A stretch of DNA of 64,000 nucleotides, taken from assembly GCA_034669505.1 (NCBI GenBank), contig JAXDNJ010000035.1, positions 1 to 64,000 of the forward strand. The letters run 5' to 3'. This DNA is from JAFASC01 sp034669505. GTDB lineage: Bacteria > Pseudomonadota > Alphaproteobacteria > Rhizobiales > Beijerinckiaceae. How positions within the stretch are numbered: position 1 is the stretch's first letter; each line of letters opens with the position of its first letter. The translations under genes were made by a program, and so were the position numbers. Positions 18,318 to 26,983 of this stretch are shown piece by piece. A model generated the notes under the pieces. It saw only the letters and a list, made by a program, of their open reading frames with translations. It was not told the origin of the DNA and ran no database searches.

Positions 18318-20540
18318 TTGAGCCACAACGAACCCGAGATCACGCCCGAACTCGTCGCGGCGCACGGGCTGAAACCCGACGAATACGAGCGTATCCTGGC
18401 GCTGATCGGCCGTGTGCCGACGTTCACGGAGCTCGGCATCTTTTCAGCGATGTGGAACGAGCATTGCTCGTACAAATCCTCGCGCGTGCACTTACGCAAT
18501 CTGCCGACGAAAGCGCCGTGGGTGATCCAGGGGCCGGGCGAGAATGCCGGCGTCATCGACATTGGCGACGGGCAGGCCTGTGTCTTCAAAATGGAAAGCC
18601 ACAACCACCCCTCGTTCATCGAGCCGTATCAGGGCGCGGCGACCGGCGTGGGCGGCATCCTGCGCGATGTCTTCACCATGGGCGCGCGACCGATCGCCTG
18701 CCTCAACCTCTTGCGATTCGGCTCGCCGGATCATCCGAAGACGCGCCATCTCGTCGGTGGCGTGGTGGCCGGGATCGGCGGCTATGGCAATTCGTTTGGG
18801 GTGCCGACGGTCGGCGGCTCGACCGGTTTCCACCAGTGCTACGACGGCAACATCCTCGTCAACGCGATGGCCGTCGGCATCGCCGATAAGGACAAGATTT
18901 TCTATGCGAAAGCGACCGGCGTCGGGAATCCTATCGTCTATCTCGGCTCGAAGACCGGCCGCGACGGCATCCACGGCGCGACCATGGCGTCGGCCTCGTT
19001 CGAAGAAGAGGCGGAGGAAAAGCGCCCGACCGTGCAGGTCGGCGATCCCTTTGCCGAGAAGCTGCTGCTCGAGGCCTGCCTTGAACTGATGGCCTCCGGC
19101 TCGGTGATCGCCATCCAGGACATGGGCGCGGCGGGGCTGACCTCATCCGCCGTCGAGATGGGCGCCAAGGGCAATCTCGGCATCGAACTCGATCTCGACG
19201 CTGTACCCTGTCGCGAGACCGGCATGAGCGCCTATGAGATGATGCTCTCCGAAAGCCAGGAGCGGATGCTCATGGTGCTCGACCCCACGAGGGAAAAAGA
19301 GGCCGAAGCCATCTTCCGCAAATGGGGGCTCGACTTTGCCATCGTCGGGCGCACGACCGACACGCTGCGCTTTGTGGTGAAACATCAGGGCGAGGTTAAA
19401 GCCGATCTGCCGATCAAGGAACTCGGCGATCAGGCGCCGCTCTATCACCGGCCGCATGTTGCAACGCCTGCGGCAAGGCCCGTCGATGCGAACTGGGTCC
19501 GGCCGGCCGGCGACAACCGAACAGCGCTGCTGCAACTCCTCGGCTCACCCAACCTCTGCAGCAAACGCTGGATTTGGGAGCAGTACGATCACCTGATCCT
19601 TGGCAATACGATCGTCCCGCCGGGCGCCGACGCGGCAGTCGTGCGCATCGGCGACGGACCTAAGGGCCTCGCGCTGACGACGGACGTAGTCGCCCGTTAC
19701 TGCGCGGCCGATCCGGTCGAGGGCGGGCGGCAGGTGGTGGCGGAAGCCTGGCGCAATTTGATCGCCGTCGGCGCGCGGCCGCTGGCGATCACCGACAATC
19801 TCAATTTCGGCAATCCGGAGCGACCGGAAATCATGGGCCAGTTCGTCGGCTGCCTCGAAGGAATCGGCGAGGCCTGCCGAGCGCTCGACTTCCCCGTCGT
19901 GTCCGGAAATGTCTCGCTCTATAACGAGACGCGCGGACAAGGCATCCTGCCGACGCCATCGATCGGCGGCGTTGGCGTTGTCGACGATGTTGCGAAGATC
20001 GCAACGCCGGCCTTCAAGGGAAAGGGTCACGAGATCTTTCTGATCGGCAAGACAAGCGGCTGGCTCGGTCAATCGATCTACTTGTCCGAGCTCTGCGGCC
20101 GCGAAGAAGGCGCGCCTCCACCCGTCAACCTTGCCGAGGAGCGACGGAATGGTGACTTCGTCCGCGCGGCTATCCGCGCCGGACGAGTGACCGCCGTGCA
20201 CGACATCGCCGAAGGCGGACTGGCAGTGGCCCTTGCCGAAATGGCGATTGACGGCGGCACCGGCGCACAGATGGAGTACCTGCCAGAGGGCGCGCCGGCG
20301 CACGCGATCCTCTTTGGTGAAGATCAAGGCCGGTATGTCGTAACGGCAAGCGGCGATGCGGCTGACGCGCTGGTTTCGGATGCCGCGGCCGCGGGCGTGC
20401 CGGTCCTGCGGCTCGGGGAAACGGGCGGCGACGCGCTGATCCTGCCGGACATCGCGGCGATCCCGGTTGCCGAGCTCATCCGCGCGCACGAAGACTGGCT
20501 GCCGAATTACATGGCGGGCGCACCGGCGCCGACGAACTGA
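18318..20540 (+). CDS. purL: FGAM synthase large subunit PurL
   Basis: A 740-residue small-type PurL that uses ATP and ammonia from PurQ to turn FGAR into FGAM. I chose TTG 18318: a GAAGG site precedes it by seven bases, and it gives the usual opening NEPEITPELVAAHGLKPDEYERIL. The frame is open for 184 codons upstream, but that part runs antisense through the MHYT protein and is not protein-like. Motifs include FTELGIFSAMWNEHCSYKSS, VFKMESHNHPSFIEPYQGAATGVGGI and VHDIAEGGLAVALAEMA. It heads purL-bolA-grxD. Confidence 0.96.
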   Translation: MSHNEPEITPELVAAHGLKPDEYERILALIGRVPTFTELGIFSAMWNEHCSYKSSRVHLRNLPTKAPWVIQGPGENAGVIDIGDGQACVFKMESHNHPSFIEPYQGAATGVGGILRDVFTMGARPIACLNLLRFGSPDHPKTRHLVGGVVAGIGGYGNSFGVPTVGGSTGFHQCYDGNILVNAMAVGIADKDKIFYAKATGVGNPIVYLGSKTGRDGIHGATMASASFEEEAEEKRPTVQVGDPFAEKLLLEACLELMASGSVIAIQDMGAAGLTSSAVEMGAKGNLGIELDLDAVPCRETGMSAYEMMLSESQERMLMVLDPTREKEAEAIFRKWGLDFAIVGRTTDTLRFVVKHQGEVKADLPIKELGDQAPLYHRPHVATPAARPVDANWVRPAGDNRTALLQLLGSPNLCSKRWIWEQYDHLILGNTIVPPGADAAVVRIGDGPKGLALTTDVVARYCAADPVEGGRQVVAEAWRNLIAVGARPLAITDNLNFGNPERPEIMGQFVGCLEGIGEACRALDFPVVSGNVSLYNETRGQGILPTPSIGGVGVVDDVAKIATPAFKGKGHEIFLIGKTSGWLGQSIYLSELCGREEGAPPPVNLAEERRNGDFVRAAIRAGRVTAVHDIAEGGLAVALAEMAIDGGTGAQMEYLPEGAPAHAILFGEDQGRYVVTASGDAADALVSDAAAAGVPVLRLGETGGDALILPDIAAIPVAELIRAHEDWLPNYMAGAPAPTN

Positions 20541-20551
20541 GGGAACATGCG

Positions 20552-20788
20552 ATGGCCATGCAAGCCGCCGAAATCGAGAGCCTCATCAAAGCGGCCCTAC
20601 CCGACGCCACGGTCGAGATCCGCGATCTCGCCGGCGACGGCGATCACTATGCCGCGACCGTCATCTCGCCCGCCTTCCGTGGCAAGAGCCGCGTGCAACA
20701 GCACCAGATCGTCTACAAGGCGCTGCAAGGTCGGATGGGTGGTGAGTTGCACGCTCTTGCGCTGACCACCGCCGCGCCGCAGGATTAG
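20552..20788 (+). CDS. BolA family protein
   Basis: A 78-residue BolA-like protein with the class II KH-like fold. DLAGDGDHYAATVISPAFRGKSRVQQHQIVYKAL holds the conserved His that helps coordinate an Fe-S cluster with a CGFS glutaredoxin. Its partner grxD follows 101 bases downstream, the usual BolA-Grx4 pair involved in Fe-S cluster trafficking and iron sensing. GAGGGAA precedes the ATG. Confidence 0.94.
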   Translation: MAMQAAEIESLIKAALPDATVEIRDLAGDGDHYAATVISPAFRGKSRVQQHQIVYKALQGRMGGELHALALTTAAPQD

Positions 20789-20889
20789 CTGTCTCTGCAG
20801 GTCTAGCTGGACTGCCATGCAAACTCGCCGGAGCCCTCTTGTACGCAGGGCTTCAGAGCCCCAAGATCAATTCAAGTCCGGAGACTCCT

Positions 20890-21234
20890 ATGACTGATGC
20901 CCATGCGACAATCGACAAGGCGGTGAAATCGAACGACGTCATGCTCTTCATGAAGGGCACGCCGCAATTCCCGCAATGCGGATTCTCTAGTCAAGTCGTG
21001 CAGATACTCGATTATCTTGGTGTGCCGTTTGAGAGCGTGAACGTGCTTTCAGACGCTGACGTTCGCCAGGGCATCAAGGACTATTCAAATTGGCCGACAA
21101 TCCCGCAGCTCTATGTGAAGGGCGAATTCGTCGGCGGCTGCGATATCGTGCGCGAGATGTTCCAGTCGGGCGAGCTCGCCTCGCATCTCACGGAAGCAGG
21201 CATTGTCTGCAGCCAACCGGCGAAGGCCTCTTAA
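20890..21234 (+). CDS. grxD: Monothiol glutaredoxin Grx4/GrxD (CGFS type)
   Basis: A 114-residue CGFS glutaredoxin that carries [2Fe-2S] clusters with glutathione and BolA. The active site CGFS begins at Cys30 in FMKGTPQFPQCGFSS. WPTIPQLYVKGEFVGGCDI is the glutathione-binding part. The start is ATG 20890; the 17-codon upstream extension to 20839 is not conserved in the family. A short dyad, GTTCAGC/GCTGAAC (21256-21287), follows the stop without a T-run. Confidence 0.95.
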   Translation: MTDAHATIDKAVKSNDVMLFMKGTPQFPQCGFSSQVVQILDYLGVPFESVNVLSDADVRQGIKDYSNWPTIPQLYVKGEFVGGCDIVREMFQSGELASHLTEAGIVCSQPAKAS

Positions 21235-21290
21235 GCACCTCATGTTTGACGCGAGGTTCAGCGGTCAGGTTATTGTCGGTGCTGAACAAC

Positions 21291-22017
21291 TCAGATGATC
21301 GGCCCTAACGACAGCAGGCGGTCGTCGCGCCCGAGGTCCGGCGCGTAAAGCGATGAGATCGATCCGTCGAGAAACAGCGCGTCCCGACAGCCGAGCCGGT
21401 CACGGAAGAGGCTTGCGAATTCATAGAACGTGACCGCGTTGTCCGAGATCACGAATTGGACGATGCGCCCGGACGCCACTCCGACGCCGTTGCGTATCTT
21501 CCGCGACGTACCGTCCGCATGAATTTTTGGATGGATGTGGCCCGCGATGATCAGCATCGGGCCGGACTGCGTGGCGTAGAGGGCCTTCGTCGCGCACGCG
21601 AGAAAACGTCCGGTTTCGGTCACGCCGGCGGAGCCCTTGCCCACCCAGAAGACGCCGTTCGGCTTCAGGTGGAAGTTGCCATGCCCATCGCGATTGTTGG
21701 CTGAATGGAGGAGCTTCCCTTCCTCGACTTAGAGGCCGACCGGCGCGTACGCCGGATCATACATCCCTGCCTTCGTGGCGAAGATCAGCGCTCGCCACGC
21801 CTCGTAAGGTCGGGGCAAGCCGGTCGAAGGAGCCGTAGCGCTCGCCCTCCTTCGAGCGCAGGAACACTCAAATGGAGTCCTTCCGCACATCGAAGCTGCA
21901 GACGACGAAGGAGCGCTCGTTGTGGACGAGCGGCGCGCAAGCCGATTCCGATGCTGCTACCAGACCGGGCCATGGCAGGAGCGTCAAAAGAACAGCAGTT
22001 ATCTTGGCAACGGGCAA
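21291..22017 (-). pseudogene. Decayed DUF2233/phosphodiester glycosidase-like gene
   Basis: Reading leftward, an exported protein is recognisable but broken. The N-terminus (signal peptide AVLLTLLPWPGLVAAS, then CAPLVHNERSFVVCSFDVRKDSI) ends at a TGA at 21868-21870, where an Arg codon would be expected. The frame continues VFLRSKEGERYGSFDRLAPTLRG, then must shift by one base near 21790-21800 to read ALIFATKAGMYDPAYAPVGL. It meets a TAA at 21729-21731 and resumes VEEGKLLHSANNRDGHGNFHLKPNGVFWVG through to the real C-terminus. The order and motifs (NNRDGHGNFH, ATQSGPMLI, DALFLDGSISSLY) are those of DUF2233 proteins related to phosphodiester glycosidases. Two nonsense codons plus a frameshift argue for true decay. 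The start is uncertain; TTG 22017 is my best guess. Confidence 0.85.
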
Positions 22018-22033
22018 CGAAGTATTTGCGTTT

Positions 22034-22075
22034 TTTGCAAACGGCCTCAAAATATGAGGGGTAGTGATTTGCAAA
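22034..22075. promoter_or_regulatory. Two TTTGCAAA palindromes upstream of the HTH-RibBX gene
   Basis: Identical octamers at 22034-22041 and 22068-22075, spaced 34 bases start to start, lie 38-79 bases before the ribBX ATG. The element could be an operator, since the downstream protein has its own helix-turn-helix domain. A small CCTCA/TGAGG hairpin lies between them. No FMN riboswitch consensus is present here. Confidence 0.35.
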
Positions 22076-22112
22076 AACCGCAGTTTCTTCGCTGCCATGC
22101 CAGGAGCCTCCA

Positions 22113-23426
22113 ATGCTCGACCAACGTCTCGTCGCCTGGATCAAAGACGGCCTGTCACGTCCCGGCAAGAGCCAGAACGGCCTCGCCGAGGCGCTCGATC
22201 TCGACCCATCCTCCGTCTCGCGGCTGCTCAAGGGCGCCCGCCAAGTGAAGACGCGCGAGATCGAGCTGATCTCCTCTTATCTCGGCTATGGGCCGCCGGC
22301 CGATGCGTTTGGTTCCGGCACGGCGCGCCCGCGCGGCGCTGCAGCGTCGAGCGCCGCCGTGGTCGAGGCGATCGAGGCGATCGCCCGCGGCGAACTCGTC
22401 GTCGTGACCGACGACGACGACCGCGAAAATGAGGGCGACCTCGTCATGGCCGCCGCGCACGCGACCCCGGAGAAGATGGCGTTCATCCTGCGCCATTGCT
22501 GCGGAATCGTCTGCGCCCCGATGCCGCCGGATGCTGCGCGCCGTCTCAACCTTGCGCCGATGGTCTCGGCAAACGATGCACCCCTCGGCACAGCGTTCAC
22601 CGTCTCGGTCGACGTGCGCCATGGGCTCACCACCGGCATCTCCGCCGAGCAGCGCACCAACACCGTGCGCGCGCTCGCCAACAACAATATGGGCGCCGCC
22701 GACTTCGTGCGCCCCGGCCATGTCTTTCCGCTCGTCGCGAAGGACGGCGGCGTGCTCATGCGCTCCGGTCACACGGAAGCCGCGGTCGATCTTTGCAAGC
22801 TCGCCGGTCTCGCGGCGGTCGGCGTCATCTGCGAACTCGTCAACAAGGACGACGGCACCGTCATGGCCGGCGCGCAAATCCACGAATTCGCCAAGGCGCA
22901 CGGCCTGAAGCGCATCTCGGTCGCCGATCTCATCGCCTATCGCCGCGCGCGGGAGAAGTTGGTCGAACGGGTCGCCACCCTGCCGGTCGATACGATCGCC
23001 GGGCGCATGACGCTGCACGTCTATGTCACGCCCTTCGATCGCGTGCAGCATTTCGCCTTCGTGCTCGGCGATATCGGCGACGGCATCGATGTGCCCGCCC
23101 GCATGCACCGCGCCGACATTTTGGGGGACGTATTTTCCGGCGGCACCACGATCCGCCGCACCCTGGAGCGCTTCCGCGCCGAGGGTCGCGGCGTCTTCAT
23201 CTATCTACGCGATGGTGCAGCGGGTGTGCCGGTCAATACCATTCGCCGGGAGGTGGACGCCTCCGAGGACGAACGCCAGCGCCAATGGCTCGACGTCGGC
23301 CTCGGCGCGCAAATCCTCAAGGACCTCGGCATCACCTCGATCCGGCTGCGCACCTCGGCGCCGCGCACCTATGTCGGCCTCTCCGGCTTCGGCATCGAGA
23401 TCAACGCCTTCGAGGATGTGGGGTAG
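22113..23426 (+). CDS. ribB: RibBX: HTH-fused 3,4-dihydroxy-2-butanone-4-phosphate synthase with degenerate GTP cyclohydrolase II-like domain
   Basis: A 437-residue, three-part protein. Residues 1-60 form a Cro/CI-like helix-turn-helix (KSQNGLAEALDLDPSSVSRLLKGARQVKTREIELISSYL). Residues about 80-285 are a complete DHBP synthase, which makes the four-carbon riboflavin precursor from ribulose 5-phosphate; DDDDRENEGDL and HTEAAVDL are the acidic and His catalytic motifs. The C-terminal 150 residues resemble GTP cyclohydrolase II (FAFVLGDIGDGIDVPARMHRADILGDVF) but lack the three zinc cysteines, so this domain should be inactive in GTP hydrolysis. That matches the RibX domain known from proteobacterial RibBX. 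The start ATG follows AGGAG. The fused DNA-binding domain raises the possibility of a moonlighting regulator. Confidence 0.92.
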   Translation: MLDQRLVAWIKDGLSRPGKSQNGLAEALDLDPSSVSRLLKGARQVKTREIELISSYLGYGPPADAFGSGTARPRGAAASSAAVVEAIEAIARGELVVVTDDDDRENEGDLVMAAAHATPEKMAFILRHCCGIVCAPMPPDAARRLNLAPMVSANDAPLGTAFTVSVDVRHGLTTGISAEQRTNTVRALANNNMGAADFVRPGHVFPLVAKDGGVLMRSGHTEAAVDLCKLAGLAAVGVICELVNKDDGTVMAGAQIHEFAKAHGLKRISVADLIAYRRAREKLVERVATLPVDTIAGRMTLHVYVTPFDRVQHFAFVLGDIGDGIDVPARMHRADILGDVFSGGTTIRRTLERFRAEGRGVFIYLRDGAAGVPVNTIRREVDASEDERQRQWLDVGLGAQILKDLGITSIRLRTSAPRTYVGLSGFGIEINAFEDVG

Positions 23427-23469
23427 GCCTTTCGCCTGACATTCGGCGCGCCTGTGATAGAGGAGGCGG

Positions 23470-26283
23470 ATGACCCTCGCCGAAGACGCGCGTGACGTGG
23501 CGGTGCCCGAAAGCGCGCCCGAGGCCCCGCGCCCCTTCACGCGAGCCGCGCTTGACGCAGAGATCGCCGAGCTTCACGTAGGTCGTGCCGGCTCGGACGA
23601 TGTCCGCCGCCTGGTCATTGAGCGCTTTGCCAGGGCTCTCGAAGACGGCCGCGCCGCCGCGCGCGCCGAGCTCGAAGCGGGCGGCCACGGCTGCGCCTGC
23701 GCGCAGGCGCTTTCCAATCTGCAGGACAATCTGATCGCGGCGATCCACGATTATGTAGTGCGCCACGTGCATCCGCCGACGGGCGCCGCCGACGGCGAGC
23801 AGATGGTGATCGCCGCGGTCGGCGGTTACGGCCGCGGCACGCTTGCCCCCGGCTCCGACATCGATCTCCTTTTTCTGGTCCCGGCGAAACAAACGCCATG
23901 GGTCGAACGGGTGGTCGAATCGATCCTCTATGTTCTATGGGACTTAAAGCAAAAGGTCGGGCATTCGACGCGTTCAGTTGCCGAGTGCCTGCGCCAAGCG
24001 CGCGAAGACATGACGATTCGGACCGCGCTTCTGGAGGCGCGCTACATTCTCGGCAACAATGCTCTGTTCGAGGAGATGCGTAAGCGCTTCGAACAGGAGA
24101 TCGTGCGCACGACGGCGCGCGAATTCGTCTCCGCCAAGCTCGCCGAACGTGAAACGCGCGTGCGGCGCGCCGGCAATTCGCGCTATCTGGTCGAGCCGAA
24201 CGTCAAAGAAGGCAAGGGCGGATTACGAGATCTAAACACGCTGTTCTGGATCGGCAAATATGTTTTCCGTGTGCGCGAGGCGCGCGACCTCGTCGAAGCC
24301 GGTTTGTTCACCCCGAGGGAATATGCGCTGTTCGTGCGCTGCGAGGATTTTCTGTGGCGCGTGCGCTGCCACATGCACATCGTCACCGGCCGTGCCGAGG
24401 AGCGGCTGAGTTTCGATCTGCAACGCGTTCTTGCCGGGCGCCTCGGCTATCATAGCCGCGGCGGCCTTTCCGCCGTCGAGCGTTTCATGAAGCATTATTT
24501 TCTCATTGCAAAGGACGTCGGTGACCTGACTGCGATCGTCTGCGCCGCGCTCGAAGAGCGCGAGGCGAAGCCGCGCGCCGTGCTCGATCGCTTCGTGCAG
24601 CGCTTCCGACGGCGGCGCAAAGCGCTGCCGAGCGCCGATTTCGCGATCGAGACGGACCGCGTCACCGTCGCGCGTCCTAATGTCTTTGAGACGGACCCGG
24701 TCAACCTGATCCGGCTCTTCTGGATGGCCGACCAATTCGTCCTGCCGATTCACCCAGACGCGGTGCGGCTCGTCACCCGGTCACTACGGCGCATCGACAA
24801 CAGTCTGCGCAACGATCCCGAAGCGAACCGTCTCTTTATCGACATTCTGACATCTCACAACGCGCCGGAAACGGTGCTGCGGCGCATGAACGAAGCCGGC
24901 GTGCTCGGCCGTTTCATCCCGGAGTTTGGGCAGATCGTCGCGATGATGCAGTTCAACATGTATCATCACTATACCGTCGACGAGCATCTCCTGCGCGCGG
25001 TCGGCATTCTCGTCGATATCGAAGCCCACCGGCTAATCGAGGACCATCCGCTGACCAATGAGATCATGCCCTCGATCACCAATCGGACATCGCTCTACAT
25101 CGCGCTGTTCCTGCACGACATCGCGAAAGGACGCAGGCAGGATCATTCGAGCGCCGGTGCGGACGTCGCACGGCGCCTTTGTCCCCGTTTCGGATTGTCG
25201 GAAGCCGAGACCGATACGGTCGTATGGCTGATCCAGGATCATCTCGTCATGTCCGACACCGCGCAGCGCCGCGACCTTGCCGATCCGACGACGATCGAAA
25301 GCTTCGCCAAACGTGTGCAGACGCTTGAGCGCCTCAAGATGCTGCTGGTCCTGACCGTATGCGACATCCGTGCAGTCGGACCGGGCGTATGGAACGGCTG
25401 GAAGGGCGAACTTCTGCGCACGCTCTACTGGGAGACCGAAGTCGTGCTCGCCGGCGGCCACTCGGCAATCGACCGCCAACGACGCGTCGAGAAAGCGCAG
25501 CAGGAATTGCGGGCGGCGTTACCCACATGGTCCGACCCCGACTTTGACGCCTATGCGCAGCGTCACTATCCCGCCTACTGGCTCAGGGTCGATCTGGCGC
25601 ACAAAGTTAACCACGCCAAGCTCCTGCACGTCACCGAGGTGGAGATGCGCTCGCTTGCGACGGAGGTCGCGACCGACGCGTTCCTTGGCGTGACTGAACT
25701 TACGGTCGTTGCGCCCGATCATCCGCGGCTCTTGTCGGTTATTGCAGGGGCGTGCGCGTCCGCCGGCGCCAATATCGTCGACGCGCAGATATTCACGACG
25801 ACCGACGGTCTCGCGCTCGATACGATCTTCGTCTCGCGCGCTTTCGATGCGGATGAGGACGAACTGCGCCGCGCCAAACGCGTCGCTCAGGCAACGGAAA
25901 AGGCACTACGCGGCGAGATTCGTTTGCGCGACGTGATCGCCGCCAAGCGTGGCACGATGAAGCCGCGCGACACCACCTTCACGATCGCGCCGGAGGTCAC
26001 GATCGACAACACTCTGTCGAACCGCTACACGGTCGTCGAAGTCTCCGGTCTCGACCGGCTGGGACTCCTCTTCGATCTCACGACGGTTCTATCGGCGCTG
26101 AACCTCAACATCGGCTCGGCGCACATCGTGACATTCGGCGAGAAGGCGGTCGATGTCTTCTATGTCACCGATCTGACCGGCGCCAAGATTACCAATGCCG
26201 CGCGTCAGGGCGCCATTCGCCGCCACCTCCTCGAGATTTTTGGCGCCGAGAGCGAGCGCAAGGCGATCCGGGCCTCGGGGTAG
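23470..26283 (+). CDS. glnD: PII uridylyltransferase / uridylyl-removing enzyme GlnD
   Basis: GlnD adds UMP to PII proteins when glutamine is low and removes it when glutamine is high, so it sets nitrogen status. The 937-residue protein follows a GAGGAGG site. The nucleotidyltransferase core GGYGRGTLAPGSDIDLLFL is near residue 117. The HD phosphohydrolase domain shows HHYTVDEHLLRAVG near 498 and LFLHDIAKGRRQDHS near 548. Two glutamine-sensing ACT domains end the protein (VVAPDHPRLLSVIAG near 745 and VSGLDRLGLLFDLTTVL near 860). Confidence 0.97.
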   Translation: MTLAEDARDVAVPESAPEAPRPFTRAALDAEIAELHVGRAGSDDVRRLVIERFARALEDGRAAARAELEAGGHGCACAQALSNLQDNLIAAIHDYVVRHVHPPTGAADGEQMVIAAVGGYGRGTLAPGSDIDLLFLVPAKQTPWVERVVESILYVLWDLKQKVGHSTRSVAECLRQAREDMTIRTALLEARYILGNNALFEEMRKRFEQEIVRTTAREFVSAKLAERETRVRRAGNSRYLVEPNVKEGKGGLRDLNTLFWIGKYVFRVREARDLVEAGLFTPREYALFVRCEDFLWRVRCHMHIVTGRAEERLSFDLQRVLAGRLGYHSRGGLSAVERFMKHYFLIAKDVGDLTAIVCAALEEREAKPRAVLDRFVQRFRRRRKALPSADFAIETDRVTVARPNVFETDPVNLIRLFWMADQFVLPIHPDAVRLVTRSLRRIDNSLRNDPEANRLFIDILTSHNAPETVLRRMNEAGVLGRFIPEFGQIVAMMQFNMYHHYTVDEHLLRAVGILVDIEAHRLIEDHPLTNEIMPSITNRTSLYIALFLHDIAKGRRQDHSSAGADVARRLCPRFGLSEAETDTVVWLIQDHLVMSDTAQRRDLADPTTIESFAKRVQTLERLKMLLVLTVCDIRAVGPGVWNGWKGELLRTLYWETEVVLAGGHSAIDRQRRVEKAQQELRAALPTWSDPDFDAYAQRHYPAYWLRVDLAHKVNHAKLLHVTEVEMRSLATEVATDAFLGVTELTVVAPDHPRLLSVIAGACASAGANIVDAQIFTTTDGLALDTIFVSRAFDADEDELRRAKRVAQATEKALRGEIRLRDVIAAKRGTMKPRDTTFTIAPEVTIDNTLSNRYTVVEVSGLDRLGLLFDLTTVLSALNLNIGSAHIVTFGEKAVDVFYVTDLTGAKITNAARQGAIRRHLLEIFGAESERKAIRASG

Positions 26284-26300
26284 CTTGAGCCTCGCAAGCG

Positions 26301-26329
26301 CTTGAATTTCCGCGCCTCGGCCCTGATAT
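26301..26329 (+). promoter_or_regulatory. Candidate sigma-32 heat-shock promoter for grpE
   Basis: CTTGAA at 26301-26306, a 14-base spacer, then CCCTGATAT at 26321-26329, close to the sigma-32 pattern CTTGAA-N13-15-CCCCATNT. It lies 37 bases before the grpE ATG, a fitting distance. A GGCCC/GGGCC dyad (26319-26336) overlaps the -10 side. Confidence 0.5.
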
Positions 26330-26365
26330 CCGGGCCAACACAAATTCTTTTCCCACACGGATGAA

Positions 26366-26983
26366 ATGATGCAGGAACCGAGCAGAAAGCAGCGAGAAGC
26401 CGAGGCGCCAGAACAGGCGCCAGCCAATGACGTTACCAACCCAGCTGCTGCGCCTGGCACCGAGGGGACAGCAGCGGAAGGCTCAGCTGCTGAGGCAGCG
26501 CCGAGCGAACTCGAAACACTCCGAGAGGAAAATTCCGGCCTCAAGGACCGGCTTCTGCGCGCCCTCGCCGAGATGGAGAACCTGCGCCGGCGCACCGAGC
26601 GCGAAGTGGCCGACGCCAAGACCTACGGCGTGACCAGTTTCGCGCGCGACATGCTTGGGGTCGCCGACAATCTGCGCCGCGCCCTGGACCATCTTCCGGC
26701 CGAGACGCGCGAAAGCGCCGATGCCGCCACGAAGAGCCTGATCGCGGGCGTGGAGGTCACCGAGCGCGATTTCCTGTCGCGCCTGACGCGCCATGGCGTG
26801 AAGAAGCTCGAACCGCAGGGCGAGCGCTTCGACCCCAACTTGCACGAAGCTCTGTTCGAATTGCCCGACGAGAGCGTTCCGGCAGGTACGGTCGCGCAGG
26901 TGATCGAGAGCGGCTACACGATTGGTGATCGCGTGTTGCGGCCGGCGAAGGTCGGCGTGTCCAAGGGTGGTCCGAGGGCTTAG
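26366..26983 (+). CDS. grpE: DnaK nucleotide exchange factor GrpE
   Basis: GrpE releases ADP from DnaK and acts as a thermosensor. The 205-residue protein has a low-complexity Ala/Glu-rich N-terminal tail, a long coiled-coil (ELETLREENSGLKDRLLRALAEMENLRRRTEREV) and the beta domain ending GYTIGDRVLRPAKVGVSKGG. Two adjacent ATG codons (26366 and 26369) could start it. The 3' end overlaps the convergent alkB stop by four bases. Confidence 0.96.
   Translation: MMQEPSRKQREAEAPEQAPANDVTNPAAAPGTEGTAAEGSAAEAAPSELETLREENSGLKDRLLRALAEMENLRRRTEREVADAKTYGVTSFARDMLGVADNLRRALDHLPAETRESADAATKSLIAGVEVTERDFLSRLTRHGVKKLEPQGERFDPNLHEALFELPDESVPAGTVAQVIESGYTIGDRVLRPAKVGVSKGGPRA

Noticed and set aside
21256..21287. 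GTTCAGC/GCTGAAC dyad after grxD as an intrinsic terminator.
   Set aside because: The loop is 18 bases and there is no T-run; it could be chance.
22018..22112. Possible FMN riboswitch ahead of ribBX.
   Set aside because: The gap is under 100 bases and lacks the conserved RFN-element segments.
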